The position numbers and the translations under genes are program-made. A stretch of DNA of 64,000 bases from Candidatus Fermentibacterota bacterium (GTDB lineage Bacteria; Fermentibacterota; Fermentibacteria; Fermentibacterales; Fermentibacteraceae): NCBI GenBank assembly GCA_002748705.1, contig PDSZ01000020.1, positions 62,001-126,000 on the forward strand. The letters are read 5' to 3'. A model generated the notes under the pieces. It ran no database searches. It was not told the origin of the DNA and saw only the letters and a list, made by a program, of their open reading frames with translations. Below are positions 39,340-48,399 of the stretch, piece after piece (positions within the stretch are counted from its first letter, which is position 1; the number at the start of each line of letters is the position of its first letter).

Positions 39340-40410
39340 TTGTTTTCTGCTGCTGAACAAAATGCAATGGCTGTTGCCATGGCTGAGGCCGGCAAGGGCG
39401 GTAAGAGGGTATTTCCCAATCCTCTGGTAGGCGCTGTTATTCTGAACAGCCAGGGTATTGTTCTTTCTTCCGGTTTTCATGGGTTCTGCGGTGCCCCCCA
39501 TGCAGAAAGGGAGGCACTGGGCAGAATTGATTCAGCAGATGGCTGCACAATGGTGGTAACCCTTGAACCCTGCTGTCATCACGGCAGAACACCTCCATGC
39601 ACCGAAGCTATTATTCAGGCTGGAATAGTAAGGGTTGTGGTGGCCATGAAGGATCCCGACCCCAGAATGAGCGGTAAAGGGGTCCGTATTCTCAGGGAAA
39701 ATGGAATAGAGGTGGAAACCGGCCTCATGGAAAGTGAAGCAGAGGAGCTGAACAGTCTTTATCTGCATCACCTTCGCACAGGAAGAAGTTTCCTTCATCT
39801 GAAGATGGCAGGAACTCTGGATGGAAGAAGCGCAGCAGCAGACGGCAGCAGCAGGTGGATAACAGGCCCTGAATCCAGAAGAAGGGTTCACCTGTACAGA
39901 AAGAATGCCCATGCAGTACTGGTTGGCGCAGGTACAGCAGAGAAGGATGATCCATCTCTTACCGTTCGCAGTGTTGATTGCCCTAATGACCAGCAGCCTG
40001 TACGAATAATTCTCACAGACAGGGAACTTTCACAGTCCCTGAAGGTTTTCAGGGATGGCGGCAGGACTGTGGTGGCCTCACCGTTTCACATCAAGGTGCC
40101 TGACTTCGTTGAACTGTGGCCTGATATCCATTCACTGGATGAACTGCTGATAAAAACTGCTGCAGAGGGGCTTGGCATGGTTTTCTGTGAAGGCGGAGGA
40201 ACTCTTGCAGCATCTCTGGTGAAGGCAGAGCTGGTTGACAGGCTCAGCATATTCACTGCTCCGGCACTCCTTGGAGGTTCCGGTCTGCCGCTCATAGGCA
40301 ATACAGGGTCTGCAAGTATTGATGATATGATCAGATTGAAAAATGTTACAGTGGAAAGAACCGGCAGCGATATCCTTACGGAGGGCACCATTGTTCACAG
40401 GGCTGATTGA
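39340..40410 (+). CDS. ribD: Bifunctional diaminohydroxyphosphoribosylaminopyrimidine deaminase/reductase RibD
   Basis: 356 residues from a TTG start five bases after the previous stop. The deaminase domain has HAEREAL and EPCCHHGRTPPC (zinc ligands); the reductase domain contains KMAGTLDGRSAAADGSSRWITG and FCEGGGTLAASLV. It carries out the second and third steps of riboflavin synthesis. No FMN riboswitch is seen ahead of it; there is no space for one in this operon. Confidence 0.93.
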   Translation: MFSAAEQNAMAVAMAEAGKGGKRVFPNPLVGAVILNSQGIVLSSGFHGFCGAPHAEREALGRIDSADGCTMVVTLEPCCHHGRTPPCTEAIIQAGIVRVVVAMKDPDPRMSGKGVRILRENGIEVETGLMESEAEELNSLYLHHLRTGRSFLHLKMAGTLDGRSAAADGSSRWITGPESRRRVHLYRKNAHAVLVGAGTAEKDDPSLTVRSVDCPNDQQPVRIILTDRELSQSLKVFRDGGRTVVASPFHIKVPDFVELWPDIHSLDELLIKTAAEGLGMVFCEGGGTLAASLVKAELVDRLSIFTAPALLGGSGLPLIGNTGSASIDDMIRLKNVTVERTGSDILTEGTIVHRAD

Positions 40411-41011
40411 GACAACAGGCCGAATAAAGAAAACAGGTTCCAGACTCCTTATAGTGCCTGAGAAAGAGCTGGAACTCGCGTGCGGAGACAGTGTCTGCGT
40501 AAACGGTTCCTGCCTCACTGTTGTCTCCATCGCAGGCCGGAATATCAGTTTTGATGTTTCTCCTGAAACCTCAGGCAGAGTGAGTCCTGTTGTAATCGGC
40601 GAAACTGTAAATCTTGAACGGTCCATGAAGGCAGATGGAAGACTCCACGGCCATTTTGTAACAGGTCATGTGGACTGTACAGGAACAGTTATCGGAATAA
40701 AGAAGTTGTCGTCTTTCTGTCAGGTTACTGTTTCTTTTCCCCGAAAGTTCAGCAGATTCCTGGTTGAGAAAGGTTCTGTGGCTGTCTCAGGTATCAGTCT
40801 CACTGTGGCTTCCCTTACAGAAAGAGATTTTTCCATTGCTCTGATACCGGAAACGCTGAAGAGCACCTCAGCAGGACAGTGGAAGCAGGGAACAAGAGTA
40901 AATCTGGAATTCGACATAATCGGAAAATACATTGTGAAAGCGGCGGAAACCGCCGCCTCAAAAGAATCGTTGAGGAACTACCTTGAAAAATACCGGCCTG
41001 AGACCCGCTGA
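40391..41011 (+). CDS. ribE: Riboflavin synthase alpha subunit
   Basis: About 206 residues from the TTG at 40391 (MFTGLIET), the family-invariant N-terminus, with GGAGGG upstream; the overlap with ribD is 20 bases. The two homologous barrels are visible: [10 protein letters not shown] with [12 protein letters not shown], then [11 protein letters not shown] with PETLKST. It dismutates dimethylribityllumazine to riboflavin. The second barrel has SVAVSG where VAVDG is usual. Confidence 0.93.
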   Translation: MFTGLIETTGRIKKTGSRLLIVPEKELELACGDSVCVNGSCLTVVSIAGRNISFDVSPETSGRVSPVVIGETVNLERSMKADGRLHGHFVTGHVDCTGTVIGIKKLSSFCQVTVSFPRKFSRFLVEKGSVAVSGISLTVASLTERDFSIALIPETLKSTSAGQWKQGTRVNLEFDIIGKYIVKAAETAASKESLRNYLEKYRPETR

Positions 41012-42215
41012 GGATGCAATTGCCGCCATTAGGCGCGGCGAGATGATAATTGTAGTGGATGACCAGCACCGTGAGAATGAAGGTGACCTTGTTATTGCCG
41101 CACAGTTCTGTGATGCTGATCATGTTAACTTCATGGCCAGACATGCCAGGGGTCTGATATGCCTGGCAATGAAAAGGGAGCATCTTGCAAGGCTTGATCT
41201 CCATGAAATGTGTCCCAGAAACACATCACTCCACGAAACAGCTTTCACTGTGAGCATCGATGCTGTAAACGGAGTTACAACCGGTATCAGTGCCGCTGAC
41301 AGGGCAAAAACCATTTCTGTGGCAATAGATCCTAATACCAGACCTGATGACCTGGGCAGGCCGGGGCACATTTTTCCTCTTGCTGCCAGAGACGGCGGAG
41401 TTTTGAGAAGGGCCGGCCATACTGAGGCTTCAGTGGACCTGGCGGAAATGGCAGGTCTGCATCCGTCAGGTGTTATCTGTGAGGTAATGAACGAAGACGG
41501 CTCAATGGCAAGAATGCCGGATCTTGAGATATTTGCCGAGAAGCACGGTCTTCTTATTACAAGTGTTGAAGAGCTTGTGAAATACAGGCACAAAAACGAG
41601 ATTCTGGTTAAATGCACCGCTGAAGCGGAACTGCCTACAGATTTCGGTGAGTTTCACATGAAGGTTTACGAGAGTCTTACAGACGGAGAAACCCATGTTG
41701 CTCTCTCTAAAGGTGATATTACTTCTGAGGAAAGCGTTCTGGTAAGGGTTCATTCCCAGTGTCTTACAGGAGATGTGTTTGCCAGCCGGCGGTGTGATTG
41801 CGGAAGTCAGCTTCACGCTGCTATGAAAAAGGTTGCCGATGAGGGCTGCGGTGTGATTCTGTATATGTCCCAGGAGGGCAGAGGCATCGGCCTGGCAAAC
41901 AAGATAAGGGCGTATCACCTGCAGGATCACGGTCTGGATACAGTTGATGCCAATGTAAAGCTGGGTTTTGCCCCTGATCTGAGGGATTACGGCATTGGAG
42001 CACAGATACTCAGCGACATGGGGTTGAAGTCTATCAGACTTATGACCAACAATCCCAAGAAGATTATTGGCCTTTCAGGCTACGGTCTCCATGTGGCAGA
42101 GCGGGTGGGAATAGAGGTATGCCCCACTGAAGAGAATCTTTTTTATCTGAGAACCAAGCGGGACAGAATGGGTCACCTGCTGAAGGGAGTTGATGACAGT
42201 GGCATGGATTCATGA
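40983..42215 (+). CDS. ribBA: Bifunctional DHBP synthase / GTP cyclohydrolase II
   Basis: 410 residues from TTG. The RibB half has [17 protein letters not shown] and the phosphate-binding [11 protein letters not shown]; the RibA half has the zinc cluster [20 protein letters not shown], the arginine finger [11 protein letters not shown] and TNNPKK. It makes the two precursors, dihydroxybutanone phosphate from ribulose-5-phosphate and the pyrimidine from GTP. The start lies inside ribE (29-base overlap). Confidence 0.94.
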   Translation: MKNTGLRPAEDAIAAIRRGEMIIVVDDQHRENEGDLVIAAQFCDADHVNFMARHARGLICLAMKREHLARLDLHEMCPRNTSLHETAFTVSIDAVNGVTTGISAADRAKTISVAIDPNTRPDDLGRPGHIFPLAARDGGVLRRAGHTEASVDLAEMAGLHPSGVICEVMNEDGSMARMPDLEIFAEKHGLLITSVEELVKYRHKNEILVKCTAEAELPTDFGEFHMKVYESLTDGETHVALSKGDITSEESVLVRVHSQCLTGDVFASRRCDCGSQLHAAMKKVADEGCGVILYMSQEGRGIGLANKIRAYHLQDHGLDTVDANVKLGFAPDLRDYGIGAQILSDMGLKSIRLMTNNPKKIIGLSGYGLHVAERVGIEVCPTEENLFYLRTKRDRMGHLLKGVDDSGMDS

Positions 42216-42702
42216 GGGTCAGCTTGACGGCGAGAACCTGAAGATAGCCGTGGTTGTTTCAAGGTTTAACAGCTTTATTACTGGCCGGCTTCTTGATGGA
42301 GCGCAGGACTGCCTGCTTCGCCACGGGGTTGAGGATGAGAACATCAATGTGTTCTGGGTTCCAGGGGCATGGGAGATACCTGCTGTTGCAGCCAATCTGG
42401 CCAGAAGCAGATCTTTCGATGCGGTTATCTGCCTGGGTGCAATAATCAGAGGGGAAACTCCTCACTTCGACTTCGTTGCCAGTGAGAATGCCAAAGGTAT
42501 CGCACAGGCTGGGATGAACAGCGCTGTTCCTGTTGTGTACGGTATGATAACCAGTGATACTGTGGAGCAGGCTGTGGACAGAGCTGGAACAAAGAGCGGC
42601 AACAAGGGTTTTGATGCTGCTATGACTGCCATTGAGCTGGTAAATCTCTACCAGCAGATCCACGGATTTGCCGTATCGAACGAAGATATTCCGGAGGAAT
42701 AA
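42193..42702 (+). CDS. ribH: 6,7-dimethyl-8-ribityllumazine synthase
   Basis: About 169 residues. [22 protein letters not shown] and [19 protein letters not shown] are the lumazine synthase motifs, including the catalytic His. The best-spaced start behind the AAGGGAG sequence is GTG 42199, with ATG 42193 also possible; both overlap the end of ribBA. It condenses the two precursors into the substrate of riboflavin synthase. Confidence 0.94.
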   Translation: MTVAWIHEGQLDGENLKIAVVVSRFNSFITGRLLDGAQDCLLRHGVEDENINVFWVPGAWEIPAVAANLARSRSFDAVICLGAIIRGETPHFDFVASENAKGIAQAGMNSAVPVVYGMITSDTVEQAVDRAGTKSGNKGFDAAMTAIELVNLYQQIHGFAVSNEDIPEE

Positions 42703-42703
42703 C

Positions 42704-43102
42704 TTGGGTCGAAGAACAAAGGGCAGAATATTCCTTCTTCAGTGCAGATATGCCGCTGAAGCCAATGGTCTCTCTCTTGCGGAGAACATGGAGAGCATGT
42801 CTGCTCCCGAGAGGGTCCGTGACGCGGAAACCAGAGACTGGATAAAAACTCTCGGTGACGCGGTAAACACCAATCTGGATGAGATACACCGGAAGATCGA
42901 ACCTGCTCTCAGGAACTGGTCCATGGACAGACTAACGAAGATAACAAGACTCATTCTGGAACAGTCTGTTGCTGAAACGGATTACCTGAATACCCCTGCT
43001 GCAGTTGCCATCCAGGAGGCTGTCAGACTTGCGCAGGAGTTCGAGGATGACAAGACCGGTTCATTCGTGAACGGCGTTCTGGACAGAATCCTCTGTAAAT
43101 AG
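42704..43102 (+). CDS. nusB: Transcription antitermination factor NusB
   Basis: About 132 residues starting at TTG 42704 (MGRRTKGRIFLLQCRYAAE) with a GGAGGAAT Shine-Dalgarno in the ribH end. RLTKITRLILEQSVAETDYLNTPAAVAIQEAVRLAQEFEDDKTGSFVNGVLDRI is the all-helical NusB C-terminal region. With NusE it assists rRNA antitermination. ribH-nusB adjacency is widely conserved in bacteria. Confidence 0.93.
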   Translation: MGRRTKGRIFLLQCRYAAEANGLSLAENMESMSAPERVRDAETRDWIKTLGDAVNTNLDEIHRKIEPALRNWSMDRLTKITRLILEQSVAETDYLNTPAAVAIQEAVRLAQEFEDDKTGSFVNGVLDRILCK

Positions 43103-43118
43103 CATTCAGTTCCCTGAA

Positions 43119-43139
43119 AGCCCCGGTTTTCCCGGGGCT
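43119..43139 (+). terminator. GC-rich hairpin after nusB
   Basis: AGCCCCGG pairs with CCGGGGCT around TTTTC, 17 bases after the nusB stop. A following U-run is missing, so termination may be only partial. It ends the ptb-to-nusB operon. Confidence 0.6.
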
Positions 43140-43244
43140 ATTGACATGGCATTTCACACCCTTGGACATATTGGTTGCAGTGCCACCTCTGAACAGGGTA
43201 CCTTACCCTTGCCGGAAAAACTCAGCAGGAAGGGTGGGTACATT

Positions 43245-43585
43245 GTGTCAATAAGATATGCAGGTTTTGATATCCATTAGGACGGCATTGAGATAGCCAT
43301 CACTGATCCCTGGCGAGAACAGGCAAGGTATCTGTGTTCTGTGCCTGGTGAAAATGACAAGCTCATTAAGCAAATCAGCAGGAGCGGGTCAGAATCATCC
43401 ATCAAATGCTGCTATGGGGACGGACCTGGTGGATACACAGTACACCTGGCACTGACAAAAGCAGGAATAGACTGCAAAGTGACAGCGCCTTCGTTGATTC
43501 TCAAACAAAGAGGCAAAAGGGTGAAGAAGAGACAGGCTTGATGCGGAGAATCCGTCGCGGATTTCTCATACCCCTCTTTCACTGA
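43245..43585 (+). pseudogene. Decayed IS110-family transposase (N-terminal part)
   Basis: Reading from a GTG at 43245, the frame gives IRYAGFDIH, then TAG (43278-43280), then DGIEIAITDPWREQARYLCS, followed by CCYGDGPGGYTVHLALTKAG and IDCKVTAPSLILKQRGKRVK. This is the RuvC-like DEDD N-terminal domain of IS110 transposases (GIDIHK..., CYEAGPxGYxLxRxL, GIDCxVIAPSLIPxxxGxRVKTDRRDA). The usual Lys codon has become a stop, and a frameshift near 43525 replaces KTDRRDA, with the next frame continuing RLDAENPSRIS. The C-terminal half is gone, so the element is dead. Confidence 0.75.
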
Positions 43586-43744
43586 ATTCTGCCTGATTTT
43601 GCTCCATTGCCGGTGAATGGATAGAATTTGGTGTCATTTCAAAGAAATTATAGTCCTGATCGCCCACTTCAACAGGGCATTCAAGCCATGAGGTTATACT
43701 CCCCCAACTGTCTTTTCAGGCATCCTCTGCAAATAACCGGATTC

Positions 43745-44245
43745 TCATATTCGAAGTGGAATGGAACAGATATTACGGTGAATCAGACAGAATTCTATAG
43801 GGGATACCCGATGGCTAAACTGATAATGTTTCTCTTTACACTGAACCTGATGGCAGTTCCAACCCACATCAGTTTCCAGCGAATCGATTTGCACTGAGCC
43901 CCGAAAAAGATGGAGACCCTTCATGCCGAGTGTTCTGCAGGCATTCAGAAGAATGCAGGTAAAGGGTGAAAACCGCAGCCTCAGCTGATTCGGGGAGATC
44001 CAGTGTGTGCCGGTTCTGTCGGCAGACAGATTGAGCTGCTGCTCTTTGATCCTGTTCTCCATCTTAACTCCTGCACAGTAGAACCTCTCGTAAAGCATTC
44101 TGTCTCTGTCTGGCAGCCCTGAGATAATACCTGTTCCAGCTTCGAACTCCCTGAGCGGAAGGACGCCGCTATCTGACGAAATGTATTCGACATCAAACCC
44201 GGTTTCAATCTTTCTTTTCCAGGTCCATTGGAATTCGAGAGACAA
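43745..44245 (-). pseudogene. Internally deleted IS1380-family transposase
   Basis: The 166-codon frame joins the N-terminal IS1380 block (EYISSDSGVLPLREFEAGTG) directly to the C-terminal block (LYERFYCAGVKMENRIKEQQ, LNLSADRTGTHWISPNQLRL, ILLNACRTLGMKG). Full IS1380 transposases are about 430-480 residues, so roughly 270 residues including the first two catalytic acidic residues were lost in frame. The catalytic Glu context (ENRIKEQ) remains. The tail is further diverged. Confidence 0.75.
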
Positions 44246-44567
44246 TTGATTATTATCAAAGTGACGCTATGCATTCATGGTAAGGCCGTTTCTATTGAGT
44301 GTTATATTGTTGGCTTCCAATGTAATATGACGCTCTGGAACGGCCTTTTCAACTGTGGTTATGAGAAATCCGGGCGGAGTACCCTGCCGGGTGCTGCTCA
44401 GTAGAGACTCTCTACACCATACCAGGACGGAGATGATCTGCGGTGGCGGACGGATGCAGTCGGTCATTGACGTTATCTGCACTTGTCCGAATTCTGGACC
44501 GGCACAGCTCGCACATAGCGTCGTACAGTGAGCAGAATCTGTAAACGTATGACTAAGGGAGAAGAGT
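44246..44567. other. Spacer between IS1380 remnant and dehydrogenase gene
   Basis: About 320 bases, GC-richer towards the dehydrogenase. No gene is supported here. It probably contains the remaining end of the IS1380 element and the promoter region of the imported dehydrogenase, ending in the AAGGGAGA ribosome-binding site of that gene. Confidence 0.4.
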
Positions 44568-45605
44568 ATGAAAGCACTTGTATATAACGGCCCCGGAAAG
44601 AAAGAGTGGGTTGAGAAGGCCAAACCCGGCATTGAGAAGCCGACCGATGTGATCGTCAGGATCACCAAGACAACCATTTGCGGCACCGACCTGCATATCC
44701 TGAAAGGCGATGTGCCTGCCGTTACGCCAGGGCGGACACTGGGCCACGAGGGTGTCGGTGTGGTTGAGGAGGTCGGCACCGCGGTGCGCAACTTCAAGAA
44801 GGGCGATCCTGTACTGATTTCCTGTGTCACCTCCTGCGGCTCCTGCCCGAACTGCAAGAAGCAACTCTACGCCCATTGCTACGACGGCGGCTGGATCCTC
44901 GGCCACCTGATCGACGGCACCCAGGCCGAGTATGTGCGCGTCCCGCATGGGGACAATTCGCTTTACCTAATTCCGGAAGGTGCCGACGAGGAAGCACTGG
45001 TGATGCTGTCGGACATCATGCCGACAGGTCTGGAAATCGGCGTGCAATATGGCGGAGTCAAGCCCGGTGACACTGTGGCCATCGTTGGCTCAGGGCCGGT
45101 GGGCATGGCCGTTTTGCTGACAGCTCAGTTCTACTTGCCAGGCCGGATCATCATGATCGACATGGACCCAGCGCGGCTGGAGATGGCCAGGACCTTCGGT
45201 GCCACCGACACGGTTGAGGTCGGTAAGGAAGATCCTGTTGCCAGGGTCATGGAAATGACCAATGGCATGGGCGTCGATGTGGCCGTTGAGGCGGTTGGCA
45301 TTCCTGCGACCTTTGATGTCTGCCAGAAGATCGTGGCCAAGGGCGGCAATGTTGCCAATGTCGGCGTGCACGGTGCTCCGGTGGAGCTGCATATTGAGGA
45401 TCTGTGGATCAAGAATGTCAACATTTCGATGGGGCTGGTCTGCACCAACACCACGCCGATGCTGCTGAAAACCCTTCGCTCCGGCAAGGTTGATCCAGCG
45501 CAGCTTGTGACACACCGTTTCGAACTCAACGATATCATGAAAGCCTATGAGGTCTTCAGCAATGCGGCCCATGAAAAGGCCATGAAGGTAATCCTCAAGG
45601 CGTAA
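44568..45605 (+). CDS. Zinc-dependent alcohol dehydrogenase, horizontally acquired
   Basis: 345 residues, medium-chain dehydrogenase family. The catalytic zinc region TTICGTDLHILKGD and GHEGVGVVEEVG, the structural zinc Cys cluster CVTSCGSCPNCKKQLYAHC and the NAD-binding fold VAIVGSGPVGM are intact. It likely oxidises or reduces a small alcohol/aldehyde. Composition is unlike the neighbours: seven of ten Arg codons are CGN and none is AGA, and third positions are GC-rich. Together with the decayed transposases on its upstream side this indicates horizontal acquisition, probably from a high-GC (proteobacterial-like) donor. Confidence 0.92.
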   Translation: MKALVYNGPGKKEWVEKAKPGIEKPTDVIVRITKTTICGTDLHILKGDVPAVTPGRTLGHEGVGVVEEVGTAVRNFKKGDPVLISCVTSCGSCPNCKKQLYAHCYDGGWILGHLIDGTQAEYVRVPHGDNSLYLIPEGADEEALVMLSDIMPTGLEIGVQYGGVKPGDTVAIVGSGPVGMAVLLTAQFYLPGRIIMIDMDPARLEMARTFGATDTVEVGKEDPVARVMEMTNGMGVDVAVEAVGIPATFDVCQKIVAKGGNVANVGVHGAPVELHIEDLWIKNVNISMGLVCTNTTPMLLKTLRSGKVDPAQLVTHRFELNDIMKAYEVFSNAAHEKAMKVILKA

Positions 45606-45669
45606 GGCGCGGCGGTGGCCGGGTGTGCCTCCGGCTGTATTGTCCCGCGCTCTGCAAGACCCCTGCCGG

Positions 45670-45694
45670 CACGGCCCCGTTTTCAGGGGGCGTG
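45670..45694 (+). terminator. Terminator-like hairpin after the dehydrogenase
   Basis: CACGGCCCC (45670-45678) pairs with GGGGGCGTG (45686-45694) with a single mismatch; a TTTT run appears about five bases later (45699-45702). Likely arrived with the dehydrogenase gene. Confidence 0.55.
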
Positions 45695-45702
45695 GCGGTT
45701 TT

Positions 45703-46166
45703 CATTTGCGCTCATGGTACAGCAGAGTGACAGGCTGTGCCGGGAGATGTTGCGTCAATATGCCGCACTCTGGAGTACCGCGTGAATTGCCGTCTTATAT
45801 CCGCAGGGCCGGTTAATTTTGAAAATTGAAATATGTGTGGCGGAGCGTGCCATATTGGCAGAAGCCCCAACCCTGCACCGCATCCGTTAACGCCCTGCAG
45901 CCCTTATCAGCTGCGGCAGTGCGGTACAGCCTTCAAGAGCAGCATACCTGCTGACTGATACAGAAGAGAGAACCTGGCGGCATATGAGGGTGTAGCACGA
46001 CATTCAGGCTTCTGCTGAAGCAATATGCCCTTCAGTGCTGCCTTCCTTTCTCGCTGAAAGACTATTTTCGGGTAAATACAGAATTCCATGTGACCACTTG
46101 ACCTCTTTCCCATGTTTTCTTAGGTTGTTCAAAGATAATTTTAATTCTTTGATAGTGGGAGAAAAT
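45703..46166. other. Gene-free region, GC-rich to AT-rich transition
   Basis: About 460 bases without a supportable gene. The first ~200 bases share the GC-rich composition of the dehydrogenase; the last ~130 are AT-rich and may hold the promoter for the PP-loop gene. The composition change probably marks the right edge of the imported segment. Confidence 0.45.
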
Positions 46167-47198
46167 ATGATATTCTGTAGAAAATGTCTCTTGCCTGAAA
46201 CTTATCCAGGCATAAAGTTTTCTGAAAAAGGGATATGCAATGTCTGCAATACCTATCAGAAAAAATGGAATGACAACAACTTTGAGGCAGAAAAAAAAGA
46301 ACTTGAGAAAATAGTTCAGAGACTGAATGATTCAGGAAAACCGGTGCTGGTAACTCTGAGTGGGGGTATGGACAGCGCATATGCCGCATACCTCGCAGCA
46401 GGTGTATACAAACTGAATGTAATAGGAGCTAATTTTGATAATGGATTTGTTACTGAAACAGCAAAGAGAAATCTTCGAAAAATTACGGAGAAGCTGCAAA
46501 TACCGATTACTTACATAAGAACTGATAGAAAAGCACTCTACAAGTTGTACAGAGCATTTCTGCTTCGAACAGGGGATTTCTGCACACCGTGCTGCCAGGG
46601 ATGCTGCTGCGCAGGGTTCTCCGTGGCTGAAGACAAAGGAATAAACACCATCATTCACGGAGGTGTGTCAGGTTCCCGTGTGGAGTTCAATGTGCTGGGA
46701 ATGCTCAGGCATCACTATGAAAGGTTCATGAAGTACGCAGGGGATTTCAGCTCCAGGGAGCTGAAGGGAATCGTCAGCCATCCGGACACTATCAGTCAGT
46801 TTGAACTTATCTCACTGCCCAGGTATGTGGAATGGCGTGAAGACGATATACTGGAGACGGTGAAAAGGGAGCTTGACTGGGAACCCCTTTCCGATGGCGA
46901 AACCCGCCATGTTGACTGTTCCGTTTCACAGGTCAGCGACTATCTGCTGGCCAGAAAGTTCGGCTACTCAAAACGATGGATGACCATTTCTGCCAACATC
47001 AGGGCAGGTCATGTTTCGCTGGAAAAAGGGCTCAAGAGTATTCTTGAGGAAGAAACAAAGGTATTGGAGGAGCCTGCGGAAATCAGCGAGCTTCTTGATT
47101 CTCTGGGAGTCTCCCGAAAAGAATTGGAAGAGCTGCCCTTTTACTGCACAGAACCAGCTATTTACCATTTGGAGAAAGCCGACATCACAGAGGTCTGA
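46167..47198 (+). CDS. PP-loop ATPase of the N-acetyl-sugar amidotransferase type
   Basis: About 343 residues from the ATG at 46167. A four-Cys zinc site opens the protein (CRKC at 4-7, CNVC at 24-27: MIFCRKCLLPETYPGIKF), as in N-acetyl-sugar amidotransferases of the WbpG/PseA type. The PP-loop SGGMDS (around residue 67) binds ATP for adenylation. Unusually, a dense Cys cluster (CTPCCQGCCC, about residues 138-147) follows, which those enzymes do not normally have and which suggests thiol chemistry or a metal site. Glycan amidation or sulfur transfer are both possible. The first 400 bases are AT-rich. Confidence 0.7.
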   Translation: MIFCRKCLLPETYPGIKFSEKGICNVCNTYQKKWNDNNFEAEKKELEKIVQRLNDSGKPVLVTLSGGMDSAYAAYLAAGVYKLNVIGANFDNGFVTETAKRNLRKITEKLQIPITYIRTDRKALYKLYRAFLLRTGDFCTPCCQGCCCAGFSVAEDKGINTIIHGGVSGSRVEFNVLGMLRHHYERFMKYAGDFSSRELKGIVSHPDTISQFELISLPRYVEWREDDILETVKRELDWEPLSDGETRHVDCSVSQVSDYLLARKFGYSKRWMTISANIRAGHVSLEKGLKSILEEETKVLEEPAEISELLDSLGVSRKELEELPFYCTEPAIYHLEKADITEV

Positions 47199-47199
47199 T

Positions 47200-47228
47200 T
47201 TGTTAACGGCATCAAAAAACAATATTAT
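47200..47228 (+). promoter_or_regulatory. Candidate promoter for the beta-propeller lipoprotein gene
   Basis: TTGTTA (47200-47205) and TATTAT (47223-47228) with a 17-base spacer, in an AT-rich spacer about 75 bases before the start codon. Moderate match to sigma70 consensus. Confidence 0.35.
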
Positions 47229-47304
47229 GCAATTTATTAAGAGCTATAAATATGATATATGTCTGAAATGAATTTATAATCATTTGGCAAGAGGAGGTGT
47301 CTTG

Positions 47305-48399
47305 ATGAGAAAGATAATTCTTGTTTCGATTCTGCTGTCAGTTTTCGGCTGCGCTGAAGAAAACAATCCTGTACAGCCTGTGGAAACCGCCATTTTACAG
47401 GACACTCTTCAGGTGGTGGATTCCATCGGTATTCTGTTAGGGGACAGCTGCTACATGTTTGGATCAATAGCAGATTTCACCACCTTTTCAGGGGGCAGGC
47501 CTGCTGTTCTGGACAGAGTAAAAGGAACAGTATCTGTCTTTGACAGGGATGGCTCTTTTCTCTTCAGCGCAGGAGGGCTGGGAGAAGGGCCTGGAGAGTT
47601 TCAGTATCCTCAGAAGCTTACCTGCCTCTCTTCAGGTATCATTGTTGTCGGTGAGCTCATGGGAGCTGTAAATGCTCTGGATGAAAACGGAAACTATCTG
47701 GGCAGATGGACAATGCCCCGCATGACAGGGTTGCCACTGGATCTTATTCCTTTCGATGACTCCACCTTTGTAGGTTACTATTTTCTCACTGACTTTCAAG
47801 ACGGACAGCCAATGGTCTCTTATTTTCTCGGCAGATACCATGCTGTAACCGGTGAACAGCTTACCGAGTATTTCAGATGGGATGGAAATCCCTCGCCTGA
47901 TACTGATTTCACTCCAGGATTCCTTAACGCTGCAGGTGATGGCAGAGGAAGGCTGTATGTGAGCATGGCAGAGAATGACCGCTGGATGGTTGAGGTGTTC
48001 GGAGAGAGTTCAGAACCTCTGGATACACTGCTTCTCTTCAGTGAAAGAGAAAGGTTGACAGCAGCTCCTGATTCCGGTTTTGTTTCAGGATGTATTTACT
48101 GCTCTTACGCTTTTTCAGACGGAAGCGGTGAGATGGAGATGAATACGGTGAACATGCCGGAAGATCATCCTTTCATCAGCAGTCTGGGAGTTGACGGCGA
48201 AGGTAACATCTGGTGCCGCAGAGGAGGGGTGCCCGGCGATGTGTGGGACATTGTATCTCCAGAAGGCGAGCACCTTGGAGAGGTCAGAGCAGAGCTTCCT
48301 GATTCTGCATATTATGTTCAGATGGATGTGTCTCCAGAGGGTATACTTGCCTTTGATATCTTTACGGAAGACTACCACAGGCTGTACCTGATGGAGTAG
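47305..48399 (+). CDS. 6-bladed beta-propeller lipoprotein
   Basis: 364 residues from the ATG at 47305, preceded by GAGGAGGTG. Lipobox SVFGC (Cys16). Repeats such as VSVFDRDGSFLFSAGGLGEGPGEFQYPQ and GVDGEGNIWCRRG are characteristic of NHL/6-bladed propellers common in Bacteroidetes-type surface lipoproteins. Ligand unknown. It stands alone between AT-rich spacer and a decayed region. Confidence 0.8.
   Translation: MRKIILVSILLSVFGCAEENNPVQPVETAILQDTLQVVDSIGILLGDSCYMFGSIADFTTFSGGRPAVLDRVKGTVSVFDRDGSFLFSAGGLGEGPGEFQYPQKLTCLSSGIIVVGELMGAVNALDENGNYLGRWTMPRMTGLPLDLIPFDDSTFVGYYFLTDFQDGQPMVSYFLGRYHAVTGEQLTEYFRWDGNPSPDTDFTPGFLNAAGDGRGRLYVSMAENDRWMVEVFGESSEPLDTLLLFSERERLTAAPDSGFVSGCIYCSYAFSDGSGEMEMNTVNMPEDHPFISSLGVDGEGNIWCRRGGVPGDVWDIVSPEGEHLGEVRAELPDSAYYVQMDVSPEGILAFDIFTEDYHRLYLME

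Noticed and set aside
39335..39340. FMN riboswitch ahead of ribD
   Set aside because: Only five bases separate ribD from the previous gene, and no RFN element is visible inside the upstream coding region.
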